A stretch of 64,000 bases of DNA, taken from Paenibacillus agilis (GTDB lineage Bacteria > Bacillota > Bacilli > Paenibacillales > Paenibacillaceae). The notes under the pieces are model-generated. The model was given only the letters and a program-made list of their open reading frames with translations, was not told the DNA's origin and did not search any database. Made by a program: the position numbers and the translations under genes. This document shows, in pieces, positions 43,407-54,571 of the stretch (the first letter of the stretch is position 1; every line of letters starts with the position of its first letter). The stretch lies in the NCBI RefSeq assembly GCF_007786455.1, contig NZ_VNJK01000001.1:3620673-3684672 (forward strand). The letters run 5' to 3'.

Positions 43407-43826
43407 TTAAATATAGAACATATAGTTGTCTTGATTACCTTCACCTTTGAAGTTAATCAAGTCAGCCAGCATCGTCGTATCCATCACTTGTGCAATACTG
43501 TCTCGAATTCGCATCCATAAATCACGTTTTGCTGGATCGTCTTCTTCCGTAAAGTCCACTGGTGAAATTGGACCTTCCAACACACGAATGATCTCGCCTG
43601 CACTCAATGTTTCAGGCTCTCGTGCAAGTATGTATCCTCCATACGCACCACGAATACTTTTGACCAATCCTGCGTTGCGCAGTGGAGCAATTAATTGCTC
43701 TAAATAATGTTCAGATAGTTGATTTTTGTCAGCTATACTTTTCAAGGATGTTGGCCCTTCGCCATAGCTTTTAGCCAATTCCATCATAATTGTTAAGCCA
43801 TAGCGGCCTTTGGTAGAAATTTTCAT
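43407..43826 (-). CDS. cymR: Rrf2-family regulator CymR
   Basis: Winged-helix repressor of 139 residues with the Rrf2 start MKISTKGRYGLTIMMELA, recognition region LSEHYLEQLIAPLRNAGLVKSIRGAYGGY and LEGPISP. It has no CxxxC cysteines, which fits CymR (controls cysteine and sulfur genes with CysK) rather than an Fe-S sensor like IscR or NsrR. Position next to iscS matches B. subtilis. GGGGTG precedes the ATG. A 20-bp imperfect palindrome lies about 90 bases upstream. Confidence 0.93.
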   Translation of the reverse strand: MKISTKGRYGLTIMMELAKSYGEGPTSLKSIADKNQLSEHYLEQLIAPLRNAGLVKSIRGAYGGYILAREPETLSAGEIIRVLEGPISPVDFTEEDDPAKRDLWMRIRDSIAQVMDTTMLADLINFKGEGNQDNYMFYI

Positions 43827-45250
<1,424 letters not shown>

Positions 45251-45311
45251 AAGCATATTAACGGTAGCTGTATCGTTGATGCCTTATTTAATAGCATAGC
45301 TAGAAACAAAA

Positions 45312-45362
45312 TAAAAAAGCGGCATTCTTTTCTGCATAACGCAGAGGAGAATGCCGCTTTCC
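45312..45362. terminator. Bidirectional terminator between mnmA and the CNNM/CorC gene
   Basis: Thirteen-bp perfect stem AAAGCGGCATTCT / AGAATGCCGCTTT with A-runs before it and a T-run after it, so it works for both convergent genes. Confidence 0.8.
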
Positions 45363-45444
45363 TATCGTATAAACCAATGCTAATAGTGCTAATAATTATT
45401 ATAAGTTCACTATTCATCTATCTTCATTTCAAACAAATCTATCA

Positions 45445-46779
45445 TCATGCTGTTGAAACGGACTCCAAAGATTGTTCGGGTGCTATCACCCTCCTTATGA
45501 GAAGCCTCGTAATACGGAGATGGTACGTTTCCTCAATAACAAACTCCCATCCCCCATCTGACATAATAACCTGACCTTTTTTCGGGGCATCTACTTGAGC
45601 ATAAGCCCAGCCTCCGATTGTATCAAAATCATCTGAGGCAATGTCGACATTGAAGTAAGCTTTCACAGCATCAATCAACATCATGCCGTCAACCGAAAAT
45701 ACATGCTCATCACGCTTCACAATTTGAGGTAATTCTTCGTCGAACTCATCTTGAATTTCGCCTACAATCTCCTCCATAATGTCTTCAAGCGTAACTAGTC
45801 CCGCGGTACCGCCATACTCATCAATTAAGACAGCAATTTGCATGCGGTTCTTCTGCATCATCTTCATAAGCGCACTAATTGACATCGACTCAGGAACACT
45901 TAATATGGGGCGAATCACTTGATGGATATCATCAACATCATCCGAAACTTTGACCAAGTCCTTTAAATGAACAAAACCTATAATGTTATCCTTATCAGGA
46001 TCGCATACTGGATACCGGGTATGCATTTCTTGGAAGGCTGTGTCTTTATTCTGCTCGAACGAATCACCTGTATACAAACAGACCATATCCGTTCTCGGAA
46101 TCATAATTTCCCGTGCGTGCGTCTCGGAGAATTCAAAGATATTGTCCATTAAAGCAAGCTCTGTATTGTCAATAAGCCCACTCTTATGACTCTCTTTGAC
46201 TAAAATGCGTATTTCCTCCTCCGTATGAGCGGAATTATGCTCGGATGCAAGCTCTACCCCAACAAGACGAAGCAGACGGCTCGAGATTCCATTTAACATC
46301 CAGATGAAGGGGTACATCAACTTATAGAATACCGTTAGCGGCATTGCAGCCCATAAAGTCACCTTCTCCGCATTACGAACAGCGAGGGACTTCGGCGCCA
46401 CCTCACCCAATACGATATGAACAATCGTAATAAGCATAAAGGCAATCGCCGTCGCAATCGCGTGTATGACAAATGGAGTTGCTCCGATTGAACTTAGCGG
46501 CTCATACAGCAATCTTGCTACTGTATGCTCCCCAATCCAACCTAGACCAAGCGAAGCAATCGTAATGCCTAACTGACAAGCCGATAAATACGCATTCAGG
46601 TTGTCAGTCAAATGCCGGGCAAGTTTCGCCCTTGCATTTCCTCCCTGCGCGAGCGCATCGATCCGACTTCCCCGTACTTTAACCATCGCAAATTCCGCAG
46701 CAACGAAGAAGCCGTTCAACAATACCAGCAACATGACTAACAACAAACCCCATATTATGGGTAACGGGTCACTACTCAA
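45445..46779 (-). CDS. CNNM/CorC-family Mg2+ exporter (hemolysin-type)
   Basis: Membrane protein of 444 residues built as DUF21/CNNM (four helices; LLLVMLLVLLNGFFVAAEFAMVKVR, ... ITIVHIVLGEVAPKSLAVRNAEKVT), two CBS domains (about 205-325, MIPRTDMVCLYTG, LKDLVKV, MQIAVLIDEYGGTAGLVTLEDIMEEIVGEIQDEFD), and a CorC_HlyC domain with DTIGGWAYAQV. B. subtilis MpfA (YhdP), a Mg efflux protein of this type, has the same length; other paralogues exist so the symbol is not given. TTG start after AGGAAAG. A possible mini-frame of four codons (ATG GGA GGT GGA stop) lies just upstream. Confidence 0.9.
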   Translation of the reverse strand: MSSDPLPIIWGLLLVMLLVLLNGFFVAAEFAMVKVRGSRIDALAQGGNARAKLARHLTDNLNAYLSACQLGITIASLGLGWIGEHTVARLLYEPLSSIGATPFVIHAIATAIAFMLITIVHIVLGEVAPKSLAVRNAEKVTLWAAMPLTVFYKLMYPFIWMLNGISSRLLRLVGVELASEHNSAHTEEEIRILVKESHKSGLIDNTELALMDNIFEFSETHAREIMIPRTDMVCLYTGDSFEQNKDTAFQEMHTRYPVCDPDKDNIIGFVHLKDLVKVSDDVDDIHQVIRPILSVPESMSISALMKMMQKNRMQIAVLIDEYGGTAGLVTLEDIMEEIVGEIQDEFDEELPQIVKRDEHVFSVDGMMLIDAVKAYFNVDIASDDFDTIGGWAYAQVDAPKKGQVIMSDGGWEFVIEETYHLRITRLLIRRVIAPEQSLESVSTA

Positions 46780-47016
46780 TAGACTTTCCTATCCACCTCC
46801 CATGACGTGGACAGGTGCACCTCCTCTAAATTGAAATGAACACTGCATCGCACCTAACATTATAAATCATCTGGCACAAGCGTCAAATCGAATTACACAA
46901 GCTTTACCATTCAAAAAGTAGGCTCGCAACACCTCCTGCAAGTGAATTAACACATATATATTCACTTTACGCCGCGTCCTATCCCAATAAATTGTGATGA
47001 CTCGTACCTAAGACTG

Positions 47017-47325
47017 TTACTCTTCTGAAGCGTAACGAATTGCTTCCTGCAATAGCCCGATAATATGTTCATCATCACAGGAATAAAGCATATTTTGTCC
47101 TTCTCTCCGATATCTCACGAAGCGGTAAGCACGCAGCGTTTTAAGTTGGTGAGACACCGCTGATTGAGATAATTGTAAAGCATCCGCAATTTGATTGACC
47201 GCACACTCTTCGTTTGCGAGCAGCGTAAGAATACGAATTCTAGTTGGGTCACCCAACGCTTTAAACGTTTGTGACACACGTTCCAACACTTCAGGCCCCC
47301 AGGCCTTCTCCTGCAATAGTTCCAT
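47017..47325 (-). CDS. ArsR/SmtB-family regulator with altered metal site
   Basis: A 102-residue winged-helix repressor with FKALGDPTRIRILTLLANEECAVNQIADALQLSQSAVSHQLKTLR. The C-terminal helix DDEHIIGLLQEAIRYASEE aligns with the alpha-5 zinc site of CzrA/SmtB. From memory, CzrA uses Asp 84, His 86, His 97 and His 100. Here the first two correspond to Asp 85 and His 87, but the others become Tyr 98 and Glu 101, so sensing may be changed or lost. AGGAG lies before the ATG. It is adjacent to the CNNM/CorC exporter gene, 237 bases upstream of it; whether it controls that gene is inference. Confidence 0.87.
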   Translation of the reverse strand: MELLQEKAWGPEVLERVSQTFKALGDPTRIRILTLLANEECAVNQIADALQLSQSAVSHQLKTLRAYRFVRYRREGQNMLYSCDDEHIIGLLQEAIRYASEE

Positions 47326-47625
47326 CGTTCACGACTCCTATTCTGATCATATATGTATTGTGCCTCAATTGATCCCCAACTGCAAACTACGACAACGACT
47401 TATAGATACAGCAGGTTTATTTATAGGGTGTCCGATGTTGTCTGAACATATCCGCATACTTGGACAACGAAAATTTATACATTTATAAATATAAGTTAAA
47501 CAATCATCTGTTCATTTATTCAATTACAACAGAAAAAGTTTTATCTGCCCTTTTAAGTAAATAAAATAAACCCATTCGGCAAGTAAGAAACAATCCCTAT
47601 CCGTGATTTATTCAAGTACAGTACA
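47326..47625. other. Intergenic region between ArsR and CrcB genes
   Basis: About 300 bases without a gene. It contains a palindrome ATTTATA-CATT-TATAAAT at 47473-47490. No fluoride riboswitch or clear terminator was seen. Confidence 0.5.
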
Positions 47626-47991
47626 CTACAATATTGCTTTCCCAGCAGCAAGCCCTATTGCAGCAACAACAGTTGTTGCTATTGCTGTAATAAGGATATA
47701 CATCAAGAAATTAAAGTAATTTCGATTAAGCCATAGTGTAAGCGCTTCTACTCCGAAAGTAGAAAAGGTTGTGAATGCTCCACAGAATCCTATCGCCAAT
47801 AGTTGAACCAGAAATCCAGGTAATATCGATGCGCAGCCCATAATGAATCCTAACAAAAATGAACCTGTCACGTTAATAATCCATGTAGGCCAAGATATTG
47901 CCTGGGAGAAGCGCTGTCCAAGCCAAGCACCGACCGTATACCGCAGCCATGCGCCTGCTGCCCCGCCAAAGGCTACCCATAGCAAACTCAT
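47626..47991 (-). CDS. crcB: Fluoride exporter CrcB/Fluc, second subunit
   Basis: Small four-helix membrane protein of 121 residues that exports fluoride. Family motifs: GGAAGAWLRYTVGAW (GGxxGAxxRY), SWPTWIINVTGSFLLGF, and GFCGAFTTFSTFGVEAL. It overlaps the preceding crcB gene by four bases (ATGA). In Firmicutes two such genes often encode a heterodimeric channel, which the coupling supports. Confidence 0.93.
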   Translation of the reverse strand: MSLLWVAFGGAAGAWLRYTVGAWLGQRFSQAISWPTWIINVTGSFLLGFIMGCASILPGFLVQLLAIGFCGAFTTFSTFGVEALTLWLNRNYFNFLMYILITAIATTVVAAIGLAAGKAIL

Positions 47992-48389
47992 TCTTGTACC
48001 TCCCCTGATCTATTCTGCATTCCATAACGATATCCTGCTGCTGCGGCTCCAATTCCAAGCACAATCGTCAGCACCTGATAGATTACAGCTGTAAGCAACC
48101 GATTCATTTGAATGAGTTGGACCGTTTCGAGCGCGAATGTGGAGTATGTCGTGAACGCCCCTGTTAATCCAGGACCAATAAATGTTCTCCAATATGGAGA
48201 CAGTTTCTGCTTGCATCCTACATTAGCAGTGAACCAACCAAGAAACGCTGCCCCGATGACGTTAATAAATAATGTGGCATATGGAAAACTGATCGTGCTA
48301 TCAAATGGATGGAGCAAACTTATGCCATACCGCAGCAATGCACCAATCATGCCTCCAACTGCCGCTGCTATCCCCATTGCCTTTATCAT
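47988..48389 (-). CDS. crcB: Fluoride exporter CrcB/Fluc, first subunit
   Basis: A 133-residue partner with GGMIGALLRYGISL, SFPYATLFINVIGAAFLGW and GLTGAFTTYSTFALETV. AAGGAG lies ten bases before the ATG. Promoter not identified; no fluoride riboswitch consensus was found upstream. Confidence 0.93.
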   Translation of the reverse strand: MIKAMGIAAAVGGMIGALLRYGISLLHPFDSTISFPYATLFINVIGAAFLGWFTANVGCKQKLSPYWRTFIGPGLTGAFTTYSTFALETVQLIQMNRLLTAVIYQVLTIVLGIGAAAAGYRYGMQNRSGEVQE

Positions 48390-48532
48390 CCGAACAACGC
48401 TCCTTGGTTAGATGCTACTGCAGATTAATTTATATTTACAGCCTCATTGAATAAATTACATATCAAGGTATAAGTAATCCAATTATCAACTTGTGACCTG
48501 CGATTCATCTAGATTTATTATTACTTATTAAA

Positions 48533-49840
48533 TTACTTATTTCTGCGCAGCTGCTGGTTTATTTTCATCTTCGCTTCTGTACCTTGCTCAGTAGCACTGA
48601 AAAAGATACGATTTCGAATCGAGTCAGGCAAATATTGCTGTTCTACGTAATGCCCAGGGTAATCATGCGGATACATATAACCTTTGTGCCCTAATTTGTC
48701 TGCACCTTTGTAATGAGTATCTCGCAAATGAAGGGGCACATCGGCTGACTTTACTTCGTCCATTGCCATGCTAATTCGCTGCAGGGCGACAGGTATCGAG
48801 TTCGACTTCGGACTTTCGACAGCAAATAATATTGCCTGGGCAATAATATACTTCGATTCCGGCCAACCAATACGATGATAAGCCTCCAACGCACTTACTG
48901 CCTGAACCATTGCTTGCGGATTGGCCAAGCCAATATCCTCACTGCAAGCCACAGTTAGTCTTCTTAGAAACGTCATCGGGTCCATACCAAGCTTATCTAC
49001 TGCGTACATGAACCAGAACAATGCTGCATCACTTGAACCACGTATGCTTTTATGAAAAGCCGACAATACATCATACTGCGTAGATTCATCTGCTTGCACG
49101 ATCGGTTGGCGGACAGACTCCTCTGCCACTTGCAAATCAACGTGAACAGTCCCATCTGACTGCGGTGTCGTCGTCATTGCTGCCAGATCCAGAGCATTCA
49201 ATGCGCGACGAATGTCACCATTCGCCATAGAGGCAATATGCTGAAGCGCATCCGCATCGACTTCCAAGGGCATAAAGCCTAGACCGCGTTCACGATCCTG
49301 CATCGCGTGCTTCATGGCAATAATACAGTGCTCCGCTTGCAGCGGTCGAAGCTGGAACAGCGTAGATCGGCTGATTAAAGCTCCATTCACATGATGAAAT
49401 GGATTCTCTGTTGTCGCCCCAATAAAAATAATCGTTCCCTTCTCCACGGCGGGAAGCAATGCATCTTGTTGAGAACGATTAAAGCGATGCACTTCATCTA
49501 AAAATAAAGTCGTCTTTGTACCGTATAACGTTTTGTTGCTCTCTGCCTTCTCAATAACTGCTCGAACATCTTTAACCGAAGCATCTACCGCATTCAAACG
49601 CACAAATTCACCTTGCGTCCTCTCTGCTATAATGTTGGCAAGTGTCGTCTTACCGCATCCCGGCGGTCCATACAATAGGATGGACGAAACTCGATCCGCT
49701 TCAATCGCGCGTCGCAGCAAGCGATTAGGGCCGATAATATGTTCCTGTCCTACGTATTCATCCAGCGTCCGCGGCCGCATCCTATCCGCTAATAGGCGCA
49801 TAGTCGGTTGTTGTTCTTCATGCATGCTGAATAAATCCAC
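48533..49840 (-). CDS. rarA: Replication-associated recombination protein A (RarA/MgsA)
   Basis: AAA+ ATPase of 435 residues related to clamp-loader subunits, acting at stalled forks. Walker A LYGPPGCGKTTLANIIAE, Walker B TLFLDEVHRFN, sensor 1 FIGATTENP, and the C-terminal tetramerisation region (KGADKLGHKGYMYPHDYPGHYVEQQYLP) are all present. The GTG start has AGAGGGA upstream. B. subtilis yrvN (rarA) lies next to cymR; here other genes intervene. Confidence 0.96.
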   Translation of the reverse strand: MDLFSMHEEQQPTMRLLADRMRPRTLDEYVGQEHIIGPNRLLRRAIEADRVSSILLYGPPGCGKTTLANIIAERTQGEFVRLNAVDASVKDVRAVIEKAESNKTLYGTKTTLFLDEVHRFNRSQQDALLPAVEKGTIIFIGATTENPFHHVNGALISRSTLFQLRPLQAEHCIIAMKHAMQDRERGLGFMPLEVDADALQHIASMANGDIRRALNALDLAAMTTTPQSDGTVHVDLQVAEESVRQPIVQADESTQYDVLSAFHKSIRGSSDAALFWFMYAVDKLGMDPMTFLRRLTVACSEDIGLANPQAMVQAVSALEAYHRIGWPESKYIIAQAILFAVESPKSNSIPVALQRISMAMDEVKSADVPLHLRDTHYKGADKLGHKGYMYPHDYPGHYVEQQYLPDSIRNRIFFSATEQGTEAKMKINQQLRRNK

Positions 49841-49939
49841 GTTGTCCCTCTTCTCCGTTTCAAATTCTTAACTTGTATTTTATCATAGATATATCATGTA
49901 CTCTACTCAATAAGAATGCATGTTCTTATTTTTGTAATT

Positions 49940-50005
49940 ATTAAATAAAAATCCCTTTCTGTTAAGCATTGACCAAAATGGACAACACCGAGTACCAGAA
50001 AGGGA
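49940..50005 (-). terminator. Terminator after tcdA
   Basis: Ten-bp stem TCCCTTTCTG / CAGAAAGGGA with a long loop, followed on the minus strand by TTTTTATTTAATAATTAC. Confidence 0.7.
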
Positions 50006-50033
50006 ATCTTCGAACTTTTATAAATGCTTACAT

Positions 50034-50789
50034 CTATGAAGGATACTCTACTGTTTTTAGCAAATCCTTAATAACTTCACTTACCATAATTAATCCTGCT
50101 ACAGGAGGTACAAACGCATTGCTTGCCGGTGGCTGTTTTACTTTACGACGGTCAGGTGCGTTTTCAGGAACAATTTTCTCCGTAACATCTACACGAGGTT
50201 TCATTGGCTCTTCCGTTGAGAAGACGACCTTCACCCCTTTTTTGATTCCTTCTTTGCGAAGTTTCTGACGAATAACACGTGCAATTGGATCAACCGTCGT
50301 CTTGGAGATATCCGTAACTTGGAAGCGTGATGGATCCATCTTATTCGCAGCACCCATGCTTGAAATAAGTGGGATTTTACGTTGCAAGCATTCTTTGATC
50401 AAGTGAATTTTGTATACAATCGTATCAGATGCATCAACAACATAATCCAACTCGTATTTAAACAGCTCCTCATACGTCTCTTCCGTATAGAACATGTTCA
50501 ATGCAATTGCGTCACAGTCTGGATTAATCAGTTTAATGCGGTCGCGCATGAGCTCAGCTTTTTTCTGACCTACAGTCGTCGTTAAAGCATGAATTTGGCG
50601 ATTCAGGTTCGTAATATCTACAACATCTTTATCGATCATAATAATGCGGCCAACCCCTGTACGCGCTAGCGCTTCCGCAGCAATGGAACCTACGCCGCCA
50701 ATACCTAGAACAGCTACCGTGCTGTTCTTCATCTTTTCGATACCTTCAGGACCGATAGCCAATTCCGTACGTGAAAAAGCATTCAGCAT
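50034..50789 (-). CDS. tcdA: tRNA threonylcarbamoyladenosine dehydratase TcdA
   Basis: E1-like enzyme of 251 residues that cyclises t6A37 to ct6A in ANN-decoding tRNAs. ATP-binding GIGGVGSIAAEALARTGVG, the DKDVVDITNLNRQ segment and Arg/Asn of the adenylation site are visible, and the C-terminal FSTEEPMKPRVDVTEK follows. No thioester Cys of ubiquitin-type E1s is obvious. GAGGAGG precedes the ATG. YrvM is the B. subtilis name and it also sits near aspS and rarA. Confidence 0.95.
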   Translation of the reverse strand: MLNAFSRTELAIGPEGIEKMKNSTVAVLGIGGVGSIAAEALARTGVGRIIMIDKDVVDITNLNRQIHALTTTVGQKKAELMRDRIKLINPDCDAIALNMFYTEETYEELFKYELDYVVDASDTIVYKIHLIKECLQRKIPLISSMGAANKMDPSRFQVTDISKTTVDPIARVIRQKLRKEGIKKGVKVVFSTEEPMKPRVDVTEKIVPENAPDRRKVKQPPASNAFVPPVAGLIMVSEVIKDLLKTVEYPS

Positions 50790-50844
50790 AAGAAATACCT
50801 CCTCTATCTACTCATCATTCACATGTTTTCATTCGCTTTAAACA

Positions 50845-50897
50845 CATAACAATCTCCCTCAAACAGCCAAACCATAAGGCCGCATAGAGGGAGATTG
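50845..50897 (-). terminator. Probable terminator after aspS
   Basis: Eleven-bp perfect stem CAATCTCCCTC / GAGGGAGATTG with a 26-base loop. The minus-strand sequence after it is only moderately T-rich (TTATGTGTTT). Confidence 0.6.
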
Positions 50898-50999
50898 AGT
50901 TATATCTGTATACATGGTGCGAAGCTTTGTTAATCGTACTAGCTTAGATTATCACTAGCTCACACCGATGCAATTCATTACAATAGCAATTTTTTAAAA

Positions 51000-52814
51000 C
51001 TACTCCGTTTCAGAAGCAGCTGCAGCTTGCTCTTCGGCTGCCTTTTCTTTCTTCTTCACTGTAGTCTTGATGCTCAACTGGTGCAATTGCGCAAAGTCAA
51101 CTTCGCTCGGTGCATTAACCATCAAGTCAGTTGCACTTGCCGTTTTAGGGAATGCAATCGTCTCACGCAAGTTCGTAGCGCCAGCCAATAGCATAACAAG
51201 ACGGTCGAAGCCGAATGCAACACCGCCATGTGGAGGTGTACCATATTCGAACGCGTTCAGCAAGAAGCCGAATTGCTCTTGTGCCTCTTCAGGAGAGAAT
51301 CCAAGTGCTTGGAACATCTTCTCTTGCACTTCACGCTTGTAAATACGCATCGAACCGCCACCAACTTCGTACCCGTTCAATACAAGGTCATAAGCTTGTG
51401 CACGAATTTGACCTGGGTCTGTATCGAAGAATGGAACGTCTTCTTCGATTGGACGTGTGAATGGATGATGCTCTGCTACATAGCGTTTCGCTTCTTCATC
51501 GTAGCCAAGCAATGGGAAGTCCACAACCCAAGCAAACTTGTATTTGCTGTCGTCGATAAGACCAAGACGACGACCGATATGCAGACGCAAGTTGCCAAGC
51601 ACGTCAGCTACTACTTTCTTCGTATCTGCAGAGAAGAGCAACAAGTCGCCTTCTTCTGCTCCAAGACGCTCGCGAAGCGCTTCGATTTCCTGCTCGTTGA
51701 AGAATTTCACGATTGGTCCTTTGAATTCTCCGTCTTTCACTTGAATCCAAGCCAAACCTTTCGCTCCGTAGCGTGCTGCGTATGGTCCAAGATCGTCGAT
51801 CTCTTTACGGCTCCATGTGCCGCAGCCTTTCGCGTTCAAACATTTCACTGCGCCACCCTTTTCAATGACGGAAGCAAATACTTTAACACCGGACTCAGCA
51901 ACGATATCCGCTACATCAACCAACTCTAGGCCAAAACGAAGGTCTGGCTTGTCAGAGCCGTACTTATCCATAGCATCCTTATACGTAATACGCTGGAATG
52001 GTGTTGGGATGTCCGCACCAACTGTTTCTTTGAACAAGCGAACCATAAGGTTCTCCATCATTTCAAGAAGCTGATCTTGCGTCAAGAACGAAGTCTCGAT
52101 ATCCACTTGCGTGAACTCTGGCTGACGGTCAGCACGCAAGTCTTCGTCGCGGAAGCAACGTGCAATTTGGTAGTAACGCTCAAGTCCAGATACCATCAAT
52201 AGCTGTTTAAAAATTTGCGGCGATTGCGGCAAAGCATAGAATTCACCTGGATGCACACGGCTTGGTACCAAGTAGTCACGCGCACCTTCTGGCGTACTCT
52301 TCGTTAAGATTGGTGTCTCAACTTCGATGAACTCTTGCTCGTCAAGGAAATCACGGAAAATCTTAGCTGCTTTAGAACGCATCTTAAGCGTCTTCTGCAT
52401 CTCCGGACGGCGAAGATCCAAATAACGATACTTCAAGCGCAAAGACTCATCGATCTCAATCCCATCTTCAATAAAGAATGGAGGATTTTTCGCTGCGTTC
52501 AATACTTCAATCTCTGTAACACGTACTTCTACTTGACCTGTAGGCAAGTTCGAGTTTACCGTTTCTGCATCACGTTGAACGACTTCACCGCGAACAGCAA
52601 GAACGTACTCGTTACGCACTTTATCACCGATCTCAAGCGCTTCTTTAGAGAAATCTGGGTTAAATACGATTTGTACAAGACCGCTGCGGTCACGCAAATC
52701 TACGAACAATACTCCACCCAAGTCACGACGGCGTTGTACCCAACCGTTCAATGTAACTGTTTCACCAATGTTTGCAGTTGTTAATGTACCGCATTGATGC
52801 GTTTTACCTAACAT
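51000..52814 (-). CDS. aspS: Aspartyl-tRNA synthetase
   Basis: Class II synthetase, 604 residues. The N-terminal OB domain ([29 protein letters not shown]), the motif 2 region [20 protein letters not shown], the bacterial GAD insertion (about 290-420), and motif 3 ([17 protein letters not shown]) are all present. An acidic/Ala-rich tail ([16 protein letters not shown]) extends past the usual end. The start is the ATG eight bases after GAGG. It follows hisS by 90 bases in the same operon and so shares the T-box control. Confidence 0.97.
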   Translation of the reverse strand: MLGKTHQCGTLTTANIGETVTLNGWVQRRRDLGGVLFVDLRDRSGLVQIVFNPDFSKEALEIGDKVRNEYVLAVRGEVVQRDAETVNSNLPTGQVEVRVTEIEVLNAAKNPPFFIEDGIEIDESLRLKYRYLDLRRPEMQKTLKMRSKAAKIFRDFLDEQEFIEVETPILTKSTPEGARDYLVPSRVHPGEFYALPQSPQIFKQLLMVSGLERYYQIARCFRDEDLRADRQPEFTQVDIETSFLTQDQLLEMMENLMVRLFKETVGADIPTPFQRITYKDAMDKYGSDKPDLRFGLELVDVADIVAESGVKVFASVIEKGGAVKCLNAKGCGTWSRKEIDDLGPYAARYGAKGLAWIQVKDGEFKGPIVKFFNEQEIEALRERLGAEEGDLLLFSADTKKVVADVLGNLRLHIGRRLGLIDDSKYKFAWVVDFPLLGYDEEAKRYVAEHHPFTRPIEEDVPFFDTDPGQIRAQAYDLVLNGYEVGGGSMRIYKREVQEKMFQALGFSPEEAQEQFGFLLNAFEYGTPPHGGVAFGFDRLVMLLAGATNLRETIAFPKTASATDLMVNAPSEVDFAQLHQLSIKTTVKKKEKAAEEQAAAASETE

Positions 52815-52904
52815 AATAGCCACCTCAAATTATATAATGTAAAGCTGTTGATATCACTTGTTATAGCGCATACTTCAGTACTTCATGTACTTTCATGCCC
52901 TTCA

Positions 52905-54158
52905 TTACTTCGTTGATTTCAGTACGTCGACTAGCTGTTCAATCTTCACGAACTGCTGCTCGCCAGTTTGCAAATCTTTTAATGCAATTTCACCGCGCTC
53001 AAGCTCGTCATCGCCCAAAATAGCAGCATAACGCGCCTTCATTCGGTCAGCAGACTTCATCATCGCCTTCATCTTACGGCCTTGATAGTCTTTTTCACCA
53101 GACAAGCCATTGACACGCAAAGTATGAAGCAGCTTCGTCGTCTCCTGCTCTGCCTTTTCACCTAAAGCAACCAAATACACATCTAGTGGAGGAGCTTGCT
53201 TAATCGCTACTTCTTGCTTCTCCAGCAATAAGACGATACGCTCCATTCCAATACCGAAGCCGATACCAGGCTGTTCAGGTCCGCCAATATCTGCAACTAG
53301 ACCGTTGTAGCGCCCACCGCCACCAACCGTATCGATTGCACCGATACCTTGCGCCTTATATTCGAACGCTGTGTGCGTGTAGTAGTCGAGTCCACGCACC
53401 ATACGATGATTCACTTCATAATCAATGCCCATTGCATCCAAGTGCCCCTTCACTTTCGTGAAGTGTGTCGCACATTCTTCATCCAAACTGTCAAGAATAG
53501 ATGGAGCACCTTTGAACTTGTCTTGGTCAACTTTGCAGTCAAGTACCCGCAGCGGATTACGCTCCATACGGGACTGGCAGTCTTTACACAATGTTTCTTT
53601 CATTGGCATCAAGAAATCAAGTAATTTTTGACGATAAGCAGCACGGCTTGCTGCATTACCGACCGAGTTGATTTCTACTTTTACACCGCTCAAGCCGACT
53701 TCTTTCATAAACTGGTAGCCAAGTGCAATAATTTCAGCATCCAAGCTAGAATCTACAGCACCGAACGCCTCTACACCGAACTGATGAAATTGACGATAAC
53801 GTCCTGCTTGCGGACGCTCATAACGGAACATTGGTGCAATGTAGTAAAGCTTCGTTAGGTCTGGCTCACCATACAATTTGTTCTCTACATAAGCACGAAC
53901 GACACCTGCTGTATTTTCTGGACGGAGCGTCATGCTGCGATTGCCCTTGTCTACAAATGTGTACATCTCTTTTTCTACGATGTCTGTCGTATCACCAACT
54001 CCGCGTTTAAACAATTCTGTTTGCTCAAAAATCGGTGTACGAATCTCTTTGTAATTGAAGCGACGGCACAAGTCACGAACCGTTTCTTCGACACTTTGCC
54101 AAATCTCTACCGTACCAGGAAGTAAGTCCTGTGTACCTGTCGGCTTCTGGAATGCCAT
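52905..54158 (-). CDS. hisS: Histidyl-tRNA synthetase
   Basis: Class II synthetase of 417 residues. The N-terminal KPTGTQDLLPG, motif 2 FRYERPQAGRYRQFHQFG, the histidine-specific region RGLDYYTHTAFEY, and GGGGRYNGL are all seen, with the anticodon domain from about 325. TAGGAGGG lies before the ATG; three upstream codons are not part of the gene. First gene of hisS-aspS, preceded by a T-box leader. Confidence 0.97.
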   Translation of the reverse strand: MAFQKPTGTQDLLPGTVEIWQSVEETVRDLCRRFNYKEIRTPIFEQTELFKRGVGDTTDIVEKEMYTFVDKGNRSMTLRPENTAGVVRAYVENKLYGEPDLTKLYYIAPMFRYERPQAGRYRQFHQFGVEAFGAVDSSLDAEIIALGYQFMKEVGLSGVKVEINSVGNAASRAAYRQKLLDFLMPMKETLCKDCQSRMERNPLRVLDCKVDQDKFKGAPSILDSLDEECATHFTKVKGHLDAMGIDYEVNHRMVRGLDYYTHTAFEYKAQGIGAIDTVGGGGRYNGLVADIGGPEQPGIGFGIGMERIVLLLEKQEVAIKQAPPLDVYLVALGEKAEQETTKLLHTLRVNGLSGEKDYQGRKMKAMMKSADRMKARYAAILGDDELERGEIALKDLQTGEQQFVKIEQLVDVLKSTK

Positions 54159-54186
54159 ACTTCTCACCCTCCTATATGCATAAAAA

Positions 54187-54565
54187 AACTCCCGTCCCGC
54201 GCTGCATCAAAACAACGCATAGGGACGAGAGATTGGTTGTGTCCATTCACCCGTGGTGCCACCCACATTCCGGAAAGCTTGATCATGTTCTGAACCATGA
54301 TCCTGTCAGCTAATTCCGCTTCATTCGCGTATAACGTCCGCTCCACGCCTAACGGCTACCGCTGACATCACCTACTACGAGCAACATACTCATAACAGAA
54401 ATGCGTTTCGCCGTCGGTTCTCGGGGGTGTCATTCATTCGTCCTGCGCCAAGACCCTTCCAGCCAAGGGGTCTCTCTCTGATAACGAGGGTGCCGAATTA
54501 CTTGTTCCCGTCATTGAATCTCAACTATAAGTGTATTACACAGATGCACTACACTTCGATATATA
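54187..54565 (-). promoter_or_regulatory. T-box riboswitch of hisS-aspS
   Basis: Leader with the T-box core GGGTGGCACCACGG (54251-54264), a terminator stem CTCTCGTCCC / GGGACGGGAG followed by TTTTTTT (54182-54231), and a stem I with an AGAGAGAG box. The specifier loop reads GACAC at 54427-54431: in one frame CAC (His, 54427-54429) and, two bases earlier in the RNA, GAC (Asp, 54429-54431). Both fit the two genes downstream. Which one is used cannot be decided by eye. Confidence 0.9.
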
Positions 54566-54571
54566 AAGAAC

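Noticed and set aside
46780..47016. Metal riboswitch (such as yybP-ykoY) before the CNNM/CorC gene
   Set aside because: No recognisable aptamer core; only a small palindrome AGGTGCACCT (46813-46822) and a four-codon mini-frame.
48390..48532. Fluoride riboswitch upstream of the crcB pair
   Set aside because: The conserved fluoride aptamer pieces are not visible on the minus strand in this short gap.
50790..50999. 6S RNA gene between tcdA and aspS
   Set aside because: In B. subtilis a 6S RNA lies there, but this stretch shows mainly a terminator stem and no convincing 6S bubble structure; a covariance search is needed.
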